A DNA stretch of 64,000 nt from Paenibacillus piri (GCF_004354045.1 NZ_SMRT01000025.1:1-64000), one strand, 5' to 3'. Shown: positions 24,457 through 32,784, counted from the stretch's first letter. Notes: generated by a model from the letters alone, not told the origin. A program made the numbers and translations.

Positions 24457-24516
24457 ATGTATGAAGGTGTGGTTATGCGCGAAAAGATCAATCCTAACAG
24501 AGCAAAAGACGTTTGA
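24457..24516 (+). CDS. 19-residue small open frame with strong ribosome site
   Basis: The ATG is preceded by gatggaggtaattatc and encodes MYEGVVMREKINPNRAKDV, followed 10 nt later by a terminator. The position, just upstream of prophage lysis remnants, matches where short XkdX-like phage proteins lie. A truncated relic is as likely as a real small gene. Confidence 0.35.
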   Translation: MYEGVVMREKINPNRAKDV

Positions 24517-24525
24517 ATGAGTTTC

Positions 24526-24551
24526 GCCCCGAGTCCATCGGGGCTATTTTT
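24526..24551 (+). terminator. rho-independent terminator
   Basis: The stem gccccga / tcggggc followed by TATTTTTAT, placed directly behind the 19-codon frame. Confidence 0.75.
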
Positions 24552-24580
24552 ATGCTCAAAGAGTAGAGGGGGTGTCCGCT

Positions 24581-24813
24581 TTGCCGGATGAACACAACAA
24601 CAAAATATTGGAAAGGTTGGCTCGTTTAGAAACGAAAATTGATCACATGAACAACGCCTGAGACATTGCTCAGGAGGCCCTGCAGTCTACCAAAGCGGCT
24701 CACCACACCGGTTGGATCGTGTCGAAAAGATCGCGTACTGGGCGGCTACCACGATCATCGGGGCATTATTTGTTGGAGCTGTGTCATTGCTTTTCAAAAT
24801 GAAGGGGGTGTGA
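24581..24813 (+). pseudogene. decayed phage XhlA-type (haemolysin/holin-associated) gene
   Basis: A TTG start with gaggggg site reads PDEHNNKILERLARLETKID and then meets TGA at 24659-24661. After the stop the frame continues as DIAQEALQSTKAA. A two-base shift in a caccacacc stretch then gives RLDRVEKIAYWAATTIIGAL and FVGAVSLLFKMKGV. The N-terminal coiled coil, conserved 'RLDRvEki' and C-terminal membrane helix are those of XhlA, which acts with a holin in PBSX-like phages. Confidence 0.78.
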
Positions 24814-24818
24814 ATGAA

Positions 24819-25088
24819 ATGGAAGACGGCCAATTTTTCACATGGGAGGCTCTTTCCGCTATGGGGGAGCTTCTTTGTTGACATTTTTTATTGTTCAATA
24901 TACTAAAACAATGGCAGACAGGCGGCTTCGACTTCCAAGGATATTTATGCCTTGATGGTCGCTTACGTTGTACTCCTTGCTTCCGGCTTGCGATGGGTGC
25001 ACATGCATGGGACTGGCGCTTGTACGGACTCACATTTGCCAATGCGTTTTTAGTTGCCGCGGCAGCTGGGCAAATCCAGAATAACTAA
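24819..25088 (+). pseudogene. decayed phage holin-like membrane protein
   Basis: Starts MEDGQFFTWEALSAM directly after the XhlA remnant. A slip in a five-G run (24861-24866 area) is needed to read GGASLLTFFIVQYTKTMADR. A later shift gives TDIYALMVAYVVLLASGLRW and finally WRLYGLTFANAFLVAAAAGQ with a stop at 25086-25088. The order XhlA-holin is typical for Paenibacillus/Bacillus prophage lysis cassettes. The endolysin gene is gone. Confidence 0.65.
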
Positions 25089-25089
25089 A

Positions 25090-25139
25090 ACGCGGCTGCC
25101 GGCACAATTCGGTAGCCGCGTTACGCTAACGGGCAGTTT
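25090..25139. repeat. dispersed intergenic repeat, copy 11
   Basis: The hairpin acgcggctgccgg / cggtagccgcgt is followed by tacgctaacgggcagttt, the core in reverse orientation. It is the last clear copy of the family in the window. Confidence 0.6.
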
Positions 25140-25142
25140 GGG

Positions 25143-25238
25143 ATTTTAAACAACTTTATTTCTGACCCGACCCGCATCATAGGCCGGGTTTACTGCATTT
25201 TTTGCCACCATTTTAAACAACTTTATTATCAGCGAACA
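25143..25238 (-). mobile_element. solitary Tn7-like end of the same family
   Basis: Two copies of attttaaacaactttatt lie at 25143-25160 and 25210-25227. The reverse complement from 25238 reads TGTTCGCTGATAATAAAGTT, which agrees with the left terminus of the 17989-20880 element at 18 of 20 positions. The element body would lie to the left; no partner end could be found, so this is probably a deletion remnant. It ends 12 bp from the stop codon of the S9 peptidase remnant. Confidence 0.7.
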
Positions 25239-25249
25239 CCTCTTGCTAA

Positions 25250-25955
25250 TTATTTTTCCTCTATCTCTACTCGGTCGCCTAAATGTTTCGCCAGGAATTG
25301 TTCTTCGATCGAATAAAATTTCATTCGGTTCACCGGCTTGGCAAAGCCGTGACATTCATCAGGGAAGAGAACATATTCATAATCAAGCTACTTCTTCCGC
25401 CTGGTTTCGACAATTTGCTTGGATTCGGCTTGCTTGATGCGCGGGCCGTTGGCACCTTGGCCGATCAGAATCGGTATCCGGATCCGATCGACATGAAATA
25501 ACGGATATCTGGATTGCAGGAAGGCCTCCTCAAGGTCCGGATTGCCGACCCTACGATGTAGCCTGGCGAGTATCGGGGGCCCAGTACGGCGATGTAGAAC
25601 GGAATAACATCGTCATATTGCTGGGACCGACACATCTACTGCACAGCAGAATAGATCCGGTGTAAAGGTCGTACTGAGCCACATATCCGCCGTAAGAGCC
25701 ACCGGAGATGGCGATCCGCTCGGGATCGCCCAATGCACCGTATTGACCAAATCATCGTGCATACGACCGGCCCATTCACGATCGCCTGTGTTGCTATATC
25801 CCGAGGGGCCTTGGAAGTTAACCTGAAGGTAAATATATCCCCGGTTCGTCAGCCATTGGGTTTGTGGACTGCTCTAGACCAAGGACCACCATGAACGCAT
25901 AACACCATCGGCTTATTTTCAATAGGGCTAGTAAAGAAGGTTGACAAGGATTGTA
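25250..25955 (-). pseudogene. decayed S9-family peptidase (prolyl oligopeptidase/acylaminoacyl-peptidase type)
   Basis: The minus strand reads, across several frames, PMVLCVHGGPWSR, then VNFQGPSGYSNTGDREW, the nucleophile motif GDPERIAISGGSYGGY (GxSxGG), then ILIGQGANGPRIKQAESKQI and the His region YEYVLFPDECHGFAKPVNRM, stopping at TAA 25250-25252. At least three frameshifts and stops are present, and the N-terminal propeller is absent. Confidence 0.8.
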
Positions 25956-25964
25956 CAGCAAGAA

Positions 25965-25992
25965 AGGCCCCGAATGTGTATTTTCGGGGTTC
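25965..25992. terminator. terminator-like hairpin
   Basis: The stem ccccgaa / ttcgggg lies at the junction of the S9 remnant and the XRE fragment. Its origin is unclear. Confidence 0.45.
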
Positions 25993-26106
25993 CAGTATCG
26001 GTGAGCGTGTGAAACAAATTAGAAATTTAAATAAGTTAAATCAACAAGAATTTTCTATAGTAATCTGCTTGCCGTCTTGGGAAGTTTCATCAGGAAAACG
26101 AGATAT
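25979..26106 (+). pseudogene. fragment of an XRE helix-turn-helix gene
   Basis: The frame reads SIGERVKQIRNLNKLNQQEF and then loses similarity. This is the first helix pair of an XRE repressor, similar in kind to the XRE half of the 9308-9745 frame (GSRIRIIRKLNKINQVDF). It is cut off by the 3' end of the DeoR gene. Confidence 0.5.
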
Positions 26107-26901
26107 CTACGAATATATTGGTTTGACGATAGTAACTTCGGCTCCCATATTTTTGAAATGTGTAATATACTCTGTGGGCGCCGCATCGTCGGTAATCAGG
26201 TGGTTTATTTCGTCAAGCGAACAAACGTATGCGGTATGCGCTTTTCCAAATTTGCTGTGATCGGCGGCGAGAACGACTTTTTGGGAGTTTTCAATCATTT
26301 TCGCCTTAATGTTAGCGGCAGATAAATAAGGATCCGTGATTCCGCTTTTGATATCGATTCCCGGCGTGCCGATAAAGCAGATGTTGGCGCGCAACTGTGA
26401 AATCATTTGTTCCGCCAGCGGCCCTACAATGCCGGCCTTCGAGTTTCGTTCCGGCCGGGCTCCTCCGCATACATATACATGGGTATTTTCCTGCATCATA
26501 AATTTGTATGCGATGTCTATACTGTTCGTGACAATCGTGATGTCGACCAGTTCTGGAAGGGAGACCAAATATTCCGCAATAATGCTGTTCGTTGAGCCGT
26601 AATCAATAAATATTGTGTCCCCCGGGTTCACCAGCATGCTCACGGCCGAAGCGATCGCTTTCTTATAAGGCAGCATCGCATCCTCATCCCGGCTTTCCTT
26701 GGCAAAGTCGCCCCGCATAAAGTTGTCTTTACGCAGCACAGCCCCGCCCGGAATTTTTACAATGACGCCGGCGTTCTCCATTTCCGTCAAGTCTCTTCGC
26801 AATGTGGCGGGCGAAACGTTAAGCAAGGTACAGAAATCTTGTACTTTCAAAAAGGTATGTTTATGTAACAGTTCAACTATTTGTTGCCGTCTATTGTTCA
26901 A
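26107..26901 (-). CDS. DeoR/GlpR-family transcriptional regulator
   Basis: A 264-residue protein. The N-terminal helix-turn-helix is NNRRQQIVELLHKHTFLKVQ with VSPATLRRDLTEMENAGVIV. A sugar-phosphate-sensing DeoRC domain follows (DTIFIDYGSTNSIIAEYL, VYVCGGARPERNSKAGIVGP, KVVLAADHSKFGKAHTAYVC). Family members sense phosphorylated sugars or glycerol phosphate. It is divergent from an ABC importer operon with glycerophosphodiesterase and inositol-phosphatase genes, and most likely represses that operon. Confidence 0.9.
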   Translation of the reverse strand: MNNRRQQIVELLHKHTFLKVQDFCTLLNVSPATLRRDLTEMENAGVIVKIPGGAVLRKDNFMRGDFAKESRDEDAMLPYKKAIASAVSMLVNPGDTIFIDYGSTNSIIAEYLVSLPELVDITIVTNSIDIAYKFMMQENTHVYVCGGARPERNSKAGIVGPLAEQMISQLRANICFIGTPGIDIKSGITDPYLSAANIKAKMIENSQKVVLAADHSKFGKAHTAYVCSLDEINHLITDDAAPTEYITHFKNMGAEVTIVKPIYS

Positions 26902-27060
26902 TGTCCCTCACTCCGTTCTTATTCCTTACCACAACTATATCAAATTGATGATGTGATTGTAAATGATCAATTACCTACAAATTAGATAGATTATGATTCA
27001 AAAAGATCATTATTTACAAATTATTAATCTTTTGATAACATTGCCATGACAAAATAAAGC

Positions 27061-27280
27061 TAATATGTAGAGGTAATGTGATTAAAACGAATATTTTTAA
27101 AGGGATGGTGATTCATTTTAATCAAAATGATCTTTGCTTTCGAAGTGTTTCAAGGCGAATGTCGCAAGCGGTTCCATAAAAAAGTAATATGTAAAGGAAT
27201 TGTGGTTAAATGATTTATTTTAAAGGGGGGTGATCAGTTTTAATCATCTCGAAGTGTTTCAAGGTGTTTATTGCAAGCGG
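27061..27280 (+). repeat. degenerate tandem duplication in the importer leader
   Basis: Copy 1 (27061-27171) and copy 2 (27185-27280) both run taatatgta-agg, then tttaaaggg-tggtgatc, then tttaatca, then cgaagtgtttcaaggygt and end in gcaagcgg. Both contain a potential ribosome site and start codon. Copy 1 can encode a 28-residue peptide (27127-27213) whose EVFQGECRKR matches EVFQGVYCKR encoded by copy 2. Confidence 0.7.
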
Positions 27281-27334
27281 AAGATAAAAGATTGGATGGC
27301 GCCTGCTTGCGTAAAGGAGAGAGGTGCGTTTTTG

Positions 27335-28237
27335 GTGAGGGAATTATCACGAAATAAGTATTTGTATATCATGGCTTTACCGGGCATCGCTTTTTTAATC
27401 ACTTTTGCATACTTGCCCATGTTCGGACATTTGTTGGCGTTCAAACGATATCAGCTGGCAAAAGGGGTGTTCGGTAGTCCGTGGGTCGGCTTCGACAACT
27501 TTAAATTTTTCTTCTCGGGCGGCCTTTGGCTGCAAGTGACCTACAACACGATTTTTCTTAATGGGTTGTTTATTACGCTCGGTCTGGGCATGGCGATTAT
27601 CGTTGCCATCCTGCTGAACGAAATTCGGCTGAAGCTGTTCAAAAGACTCTTCCAATCCATTATTTTCCTGCCGTACTTCATATCGTGGGTTGCAGTCAGT
27701 CTCATGGTCAACGTCTTCTTAAATTCAACGGACGGATTCATCAACCGAACGCTGGAGGATCTGGGGCTGCCGACGTATTCGTGGTACTCCGAGCCTGGTG
27801 TGTGGCCGGCCATTTTGACGCTCGTTTATGTATGGAAATTTACAGGCTACAAAGCGGTAATTTTCCTCGCGGCCATCGCCGGCATATCGGAAGAGTACTA
27901 CGAAAGCGCTAGACTTGACGGAGCCAGCAGACTTCAACTCATCTGGCACATTACTCTTCCGCAAATCCAACCGGTCATCATAGTCTTGTCCTTGTTGGCA
28001 ATCGGCCGGATTTTCTACGGTGATTTCGGAATGATTTACGGCATTATAGGTGATAACGGCATGCTTCTTCCGACAACGGATGTGATCGATACCTATTCGT
28101 TTCGCGCTTTGCGGCAGATGGGCAATTTCGGTATGGCTTCGGCAGTAGTGCTTTACCAATCGTTTATGGGATTGCTGACGATCTTGTTGTTTAACTGGAT
28201 TGTCCGCAGAACGGATCCGGACTCGAAGTTATTTTGA
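27335..28237 (+). CDS. ABC transporter permease, LplB/MalF type
   Basis: A membrane protein of about 300 residues with six predicted transmembrane helices (YIMALPGIAFLITFAYLPMF, LFITLGLGMAIIVAILL and others). The EAA-loop motif that contacts the ATPase is EEYYESARLDGASRLQLIWH. It resembles the LplB/YtcP group that imports complex sugars. The GTG at 27335 (or TTG at 27332) behind ggagagagg is preferred, although the frame is open back to a GTG at 27230 inside the leader duplication. No ATPase gene is in the cluster; such systems often share one encoded elsewhere. Confidence 0.88.
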   Translation: MRELSRNKYLYIMALPGIAFLITFAYLPMFGHLLAFKRYQLAKGVFGSPWVGFDNFKFFFSGGLWLQVTYNTIFLNGLFITLGLGMAIIVAILLNEIRLKLFKRLFQSIIFLPYFISWVAVSLMVNVFLNSTDGFINRTLEDLGLPTYSWYSEPGVWPAILTLVYVWKFTGYKAVIFLAAIAGISEEYYESARLDGASRLQLIWHITLPQIQPVIIVLSLLAIGRIFYGDFGMIYGIIGDNGMLLPTTDVIDTYSFRALRQMGNFGMASAVVLYQSFMGLLTILLFNWIVRRTDPDSKLF

Positions 28238-28276
28238 CATCGCGCGGAACAATTGACGCATGAAGAGAGGTGCAAC

Positions 28277-29149
28277 GTGGCATTAAATAGGAACGACCGG
28301 ATGTTCGGCTGGATAGTTAACGGGGTCATTGCGTTGTTTGCGCTGGGGTGTTTGATTCCGTTCTGGATGGTCGTAATTGGATCGTTGACATCCGAGCGAA
28401 GTCTGAAGGTGAACGGGTTCCGGTTATGGCCCGAGGAATGGAGTTTGAACGCGTACCAGTATTTATTCAGCAGCGACCAAATCTTTAAAAGCTACGGCGT
28501 GACGGTTTCGGTCACTGTCGTGGGAACCGTCCTGGCGGTGCTTATTACAGCTATGTTTTCCTACGTCATTTCGCATCGAAAAGTAAAGTATCGCGGCGTA
28601 CTATCGTTTATGGCGTATTTCACCATGCTTTTCGGTGCCGGCCTTGTCGGTTTTTATATACTGATTGCTCAATGGCTGGACCTGAAAAATACTTTGTGGG
28701 CATTAATTCTTCCGTATTTGCTGAACCCTTTTTTCGCATTTATTTTGGTTTCGTTTTTTCGGAGAATTCCGTATGAGCTGAATGAGGCGGCGACTGTGGA
28801 CGGGGCCAACGATTTGTACATTTTTTTTCGGATTATATGTCCGATTTCTACGCCCGCCATCGCCACGATTAGTCTGTTCTACGCATTGAGCTTTTGGAAC
28901 GATTGGTGGTTGGGACTCTTGTTTATCGATAACCATGAAATGCAGCCGTTGCAGATATTGATTCGACAGCTGCAAACGGCCACAGATTTGGAAATGTCCC
29001 TGGGAGGCACCCTTCTAAACCAAACCCCTCCTGCTTATGGGGTGCGGTATGCTACCGTGTGTGTGACCATTGGCCCTATTGTGCTCCTATATCCTTTCAT
29101 ACAGCGCTATTTTGTCAAAGGTTTGACCATTGGTGCCGTTAAGGGTTAA
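28277..29149 (+). CDS. ABC transporter permease, LplC/MalG type
   Basis: The second inner-membrane component, with about six transmembrane helices and the EAA loop RIPYELNEAATVDGANDLYI. The end ...YFVKGLTIGAVKG is the conserved C-terminus of this family, where 'kG...GavKG' docks to the ATPase. A GTG start at 28277 follows gaagagaggtg and matches family length better than the TTG at 28253. It forms a pair with the upstream permease, 16-40 bp away. Confidence 0.9.
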   Translation: MALNRNDRMFGWIVNGVIALFALGCLIPFWMVVIGSLTSERSLKVNGFRLWPEEWSLNAYQYLFSSDQIFKSYGVTVSVTVVGTVLAVLITAMFSYVISHRKVKYRGVLSFMAYFTMLFGAGLVGFYILIAQWLDLKNTLWALILPYLLNPFFAFILVSFFRRIPYELNEAATVDGANDLYIFFRIICPISTPAIATISLFYALSFWNDWWLGLLFIDNHEMQPLQILIRQLQTATDLEMSLGGTLLNQTPPAYGVRYATVCVTIGPIVLLYPFIQRYFVKGLTIGAVKG

Positions 29150-29213
29150 CGGCGCAATAATTACCTCATTACAATAATTCAACCAATAATATTTATGGGA
29201 GGAATGAATTCAA

Positions 29214-30698
29214 TTGTTGAAAAGGATTGTAAACATCGGAATCGGAACTGTACTTCTTCTAACCGCGGCAGGCTGCGCCGCAGGAACAGGAACGGAAACG
29301 GGCGGCGTTAAGGACGAAAAGCCTGTCACTCTCAAATTTTGGTTGAGGCAAGATGCAACCAAAGCGATGGAGGAAGTATTTGCGGAAGCTCAGAAACGTC
29401 TGAACGCCGACGGCCTCAATTATAAGCTTGATTTCGTCTATGTGAATCCAGCCGATTATCCTCAGAAACTTTCTGTCGCATTAGCGGCTGGGGAAGAGAT
29501 CGACATGGTTTGGGATTCCCCGCGCCGCGGCATGATGGAGCGAATTGCCGCCGGTAATTATGAATCGCTGGAAAAACTTCTAAATCAGCACGGACAAAAT
29601 ATTTTGAACGTGCGCCCGAAAGAAATGTGGGATGCGAACAAATTTAACGGAAATATTTACGGGATACCTCTGGGGAATGCACATTTCCTAGGGCGCGGCG
29701 TTTATGTTCGGAAAGATATCCGCGAAAAACTCGGGATTGCGCCGATCAATACGTATGACGATTGGATCAAGTTCCTTTATGCTGTAAAAGAACATGAGAA
29801 GGGTACCGTGCCCTTAACGCCTTCGTTCGGCGCGATGCATAGGTTTCTTATCGATGAAAACATCCGTGCGATTCCTTTTACAGGTAACAACCTTGTGTTC
29901 TATTTCAAGGGAAATGACGGCAAGGTACATAATTTGTTCGAGGAGCCTGATCAGAGGATCATTGATGCATTTAACGAATATCGAAAATATTATTTGGACG
30001 GCATCATCAACCCGGATTCTGTTTCCGTCGATGGGCTTCAACTGTTCCTGGCCGGCAAATCGGCTTCTTTGACAAGAGAAGATTTCATGCTTGTTCCAGC
30101 GCATTTGTCGGAGCTGCAGAAGAACGTTCCGGGCGCAGATATCGAATATGTTACGTTTATTGATTCGAATCGGCCGAAAATCACCGACTTCCTGCAATGG
30201 AATTTCATTTCCATTCCCATAACAAGCAAGCATAAGGAAGAAGCCGTCAAATTTTTGAATTGGGCCAACGTGAAGGAAAATTATGATTTGCTTGCTTACG
30301 GCATTAAAGGGCAGCACTGGGAAGCTGTTGGGGACGATAAATATACGAGCAATGGAAAGTACGGTTGGTTTCCTTACGCTTGGATTTGGAACCCGGTTCA
30401 AGAGCGCGTATTGGATAACCAGCCTGAGAACGTGAAAAAAATGATCTATTGGGCGAGAGACGCGAAAAACTTTATCCCGGATATCACGACCGGATTTACG
30501 TTCGACACGGCGCCGGTCGCGAATGAGCTGGCACAATTCAACTCTCTTACCACCACATATATACGTCCGTTCGATTTCGGCGCCATTTCCTTCGAGGAGA
30601 AATTTCCAGAGTTCAAAAAGAAAGCAGGTCCGGCTGCCAAGGCCATTCAACAAGAAATGCAGCGCCAAATCGACGAGTATTTGAAAAATAAAAAATAA
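29214..30698 (+). CDS. extracellular solute-binding lipoprotein of the ABC importer
   Basis: A 494-residue protein with a type II signal peptide (lipobox LTAAGC, Cys at about residue 21), so lipid-anchored outside the membrane. It has the family 1 solute-binding fold (TLKFWLRQDATKAMEEVF, AAGEEIDMVWDSPRRGMMER, VRKDIREKLGIAPINTYDDW), like LplA/YtcQ proteins. TTG start with gggagga site. The ligand is unknown; downstream glycerophosphodiesterase and inositol-phosphatase genes point to a polyol or sugar phosphodiester rather than a plain sugar. Confidence 0.9.
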   Translation: MLKRIVNIGIGTVLLLTAAGCAAGTGTETGGVKDEKPVTLKFWLRQDATKAMEEVFAEAQKRLNADGLNYKLDFVYVNPADYPQKLSVALAAGEEIDMVWDSPRRGMMERIAAGNYESLEKLLNQHGQNILNVRPKEMWDANKFNGNIYGIPLGNAHFLGRGVYVRKDIREKLGIAPINTYDDWIKFLYAVKEHEKGTVPLTPSFGAMHRFLIDENIRAIPFTGNNLVFYFKGNDGKVHNLFEEPDQRIIDAFNEYRKYYLDGIINPDSVSVDGLQLFLAGKSASLTREDFMLVPAHLSELQKNVPGADIEYVTFIDSNRPKITDFLQWNFISIPITSKHKEEAVKFLNWANVKENYDLLAYGIKGQHWEAVGDDKYTSNGKYGWFPYAWIWNPVQERVLDNQPENVKKMIYWARDAKNFIPDITTGFTFDTAPVANELAQFNSLTTTYIRPFDFGAISFEEKFPEFKKKAGPAAKAIQQEMQRQIDEYLKNKK

Positions 30699-30714
30699 AG
30701 TTTGGGAGCAATCT

Positions 30715-30981
30715 ACGGAGAATGTACAAACGCCGCGGAAGGGATACCGAATCCTTTCTGCCGGTGCGGCATCTGTGAGAATACCCGTCGCAGGGGGGAC
30801 CGAGGTGCGCATGAGGAGCGCGCTTCGGTTAAACGAACGTGTTCCCGTCGATTTCGGCCCGGACACGTTTAGCCAAGCGGTAAGATGCGGGATGGATCAC
30901 CATTCGGTAAAACATATCGTCGTGAGTCATACGCATGAAGAACATTTTTGTATTAATCAGCTGAATTTGCATCCAAAATGA
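30715..30981 (+). pseudogene. broken MBL-fold hydrolase (PhnP-like)
   Basis: One frame reads AAEGIPNPFCRCGICENTRR, the N-terminal signature of PhnP-type metallo-beta-lactamase hydrolases. A frame change then gives GGTEVRMRSALRLNERVPVD and HIVVSHTHEEHF, where the metal motif HxHxDH is present with D changed to E. The gene stops soon after, about 70 residues into a family of about 250. PhnP cleaves cyclic ribose phosphate, so its position before a glycerophosphodiesterase fits an organophosphate operon. Confidence 0.7.
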
Positions 30982-31070
30982 TGGGTACTCAAATCACGGA
31001 AAAGGCGGATGCTATGCGAACATCCCTTAAAAAAATCGCATAACCGGAGTTTCCGGTCTAAATAAAGAAC

Positions 31071-31097
31071 AAAGTCAGCCTCCCGGTTGACTTTTTA
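31071..31097 (+). terminator. terminator or attenuator in front of the glycerophosphodiesterase gene
   Basis: The stem aaagtca / tgacttt with a GC-rich loop and a following T run lies only 16 bp before the start codon. It would limit read-through from the importer into the two enzyme genes. Confidence 0.6.
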
Positions 31098-31112
31098 TAG
31101 GAGGAGAAATAA

Positions 31113-31919
31113 ATGAACCCGCTGAAAATGACGCCACAGACAATAAGGATCGCCGGGCATCGAGGCCATAGTGCCGGCGCTCCGGAGAATACCCTCGCCG
31201 CGTTTCGGAAAGCTCACGAACTTGGTGGGGAGGGTATCACCTGTGAGACTGACCTCGCTCTGACAAGTGATGGCGAGTTTGTCTTGATTCACGATGACAT
31301 CTTAGAGCGTACCACCGATGGTCGTGGTCTTGTTCGGAACATGACCTATTCGGAAATCGCCAAGCTCGACGCTGGTCGATGGTTTGGTAAAGAGTTTGCC
31401 GGAGAACCCGTTCCACGGCTGAGGGACGCCCTGCAGCTTGCGCGCGAACTGGGAATCATCTATCAACTCGAACTGAAGATATATGATCGGGATGATGAGA
31501 TCTTTCCGAAGCTAAGGGCGCTGATCAATGAGTTAGGCTGTGCCGATCTTCTGCAGTTCTCCTCCTTCGACTTCGTTCAGCTAAGGGCACTGAAGAAGGC
31601 TATTCCTGACGTTCCTACGGTCGGTCTTTCGCATTCCCGGTTGATCGATCCTGCCGCGCTTGCGAGGGATGCAAACGTGGATGCGATCAATCTTGAAATT
31701 AATCATTTTCCAAGCGGTGAAGCTATTCAACTCCAGGAAGCTGGCATTGCGACCTTTCTGCATGTTCCACGCCCTGAGAGACTCGAGAAGCTCAAGTCTT
31801 ATGGTGTGGACCTGCGTGCTCAGGTCATTCAGTGGATTCGCGAAGGGCAGCTTGATCAAATCATCAGTGATGATGTAGCGCTGATGGCGAGCATAAGGAG
31901 CGAAGCTAATGGCTGCTGA
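31113..31919 (+). CDS. glycerophosphodiester phosphodiesterase
   Basis: A 268-residue TIM-barrel enzyme that should release sn-glycerol 3-phosphate from glycerophosphodiesters. The catalytic and metal residues are visible: IAGHRGHSAGAPENTLAAFR (His-Arg), then CETDLALTSDGEFVLIHDD (Glu, Asp and His), and YQLELKIYD (Glu and Lys). There is no signal peptide, so it acts in the cytosol like UgpQ. The site aggaggagaaataa precedes the ATG. It overlaps the next gene by 11 bp, so the two enzymes are translationally coupled. Confidence 0.93.
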   Translation: MNPLKMTPQTIRIAGHRGHSAGAPENTLAAFRKAHELGGEGITCETDLALTSDGEFVLIHDDILERTTDGRGLVRNMTYSEIAKLDAGRWFGKEFAGEPVPRLRDALQLARELGIIYQLELKIYDRDDEIFPKLRALINELGCADLLQFSSFDFVQLRALKKAIPDVPTVGLSHSRLIDPAALARDANVDAINLEINHFPSGEAIQLQEAGIATFLHVPRPERLEKLKSYGVDLRAQVIQWIREGQLDQIISDDVALMASIRSEANGC

Positions 31920-32754
31920 TATGAACAGGGCGATATCGCCTGAGCTCACGGTCAAGTCAGTCGTTGAGGAGATCGCGCACAGCGCCGGTGAAATTGCACT
32001 TACCTACTTTCGATCACTGGCGAGTGTGCCCGTTGAAAAGAAGGGGCACCTTGACCTGGTCACCAAGGCCGACAGGGCGGTCGAGGAATTCTTGATCGCC
32101 AGCTTGCGCAAGGCGTTTCCGAACGACGGCATCTACGGCGAAGAAGGGGGCGACATCGCAGGCGTATCAGGGCGGATCTGGGTGATCGACCCGATCGATG
32201 GAACGTTCAATTTTGTGCGGGGTGGTGAGAACTGGGCGATCTCGATTGGTCTCTATGAAAACCGTCGGCCGGTGTTTGGAGTGATCTATGCTCCTGTCCG
32301 CAATCTGATGCTGAGCGGAGGTGAGTCTGTCGAAACACGGTTGAACGGCAAGCCGATGCCGCCTTTGCCTCCACTCAATCTATCCCGAGCCTCCATGGGG
32401 ATCGGTTTGCACCCTTCCGTCGCTACTGAAGACCGCTTGGAAGTGCTACGCTATATATCTGACGAACTCCGTATCAGCTTCCGCTGTTACGGGGCCGCAA
32501 CCCTCTCCCTGATTGAGGTAGCCACGGGCCAAACTGACGGCTACCTGTCCCTGGGAGATTCGACCTGGGATGTAATGGCGGCCCTGCCTATACTCAGAAA
32601 TCTTGGGGTATCCCATACTATCGACTGGGACCATACCGACCTGCGGACAAAGTTGCGCTTCGCATGCGGAAAAGAAGAGTTTCTGGTAAAGGTGCGCCCA
32701 CTTTTGGAGAGCGTCGGTGGCAATGTTTTGTCGGAAGAGGTTGGCTATGAGTAG
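31909..32754 (+). CDS. inositol-monophosphatase-family phosphatase
   Basis: A 281-residue Mg-dependent phosphatase of the IMPase/SuhB family. The metal motifs are in order: DGIYGEEGG (Glu), then WVIDPIDGTFNFVRGGENWA (the DPiDGT motif) and STWDVMAALPIL (the WDxxAa motif). Likely substrates are inositol phosphate or a related sugar phosphate. Together with the coupled glycerophosphodiesterase it could process imported glycerophosphoinositol into glycerol phosphate and inositol; this pathway reading is inference. A second ATG lies at 31921. Confidence 0.92.
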   Translation: MAADMNRAISPELTVKSVVEEIAHSAGEIALTYFRSLASVPVEKKGHLDLVTKADRAVEEFLIASLRKAFPNDGIYGEEGGDIAGVSGRIWVIDPIDGTFNFVRGGENWAISIGLYENRRPVFGVIYAPVRNLMLSGGESVETRLNGKPMPPLPPLNLSRASMGIGLHPSVATEDRLEVLRYISDELRISFRCYGAATLSLIEVATGQTDGYLSLGDSTWDVMAALPILRNLGVSHTIDWDHTDLRTKLRFACGKEEFLVKVRPLLESVGGNVLSEEVGYE

Positions 32755-32784
32755 CTTCGAACCGGCAGAGATCCTAATGCATTG

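Noticed and set aside
29814..30866. Minus-strand reading frame of 350 codons
   Set aside because: Antisense to the solute-binding lipoprotein; composition rich in Arg/Ile/Phe without recognisable fold.
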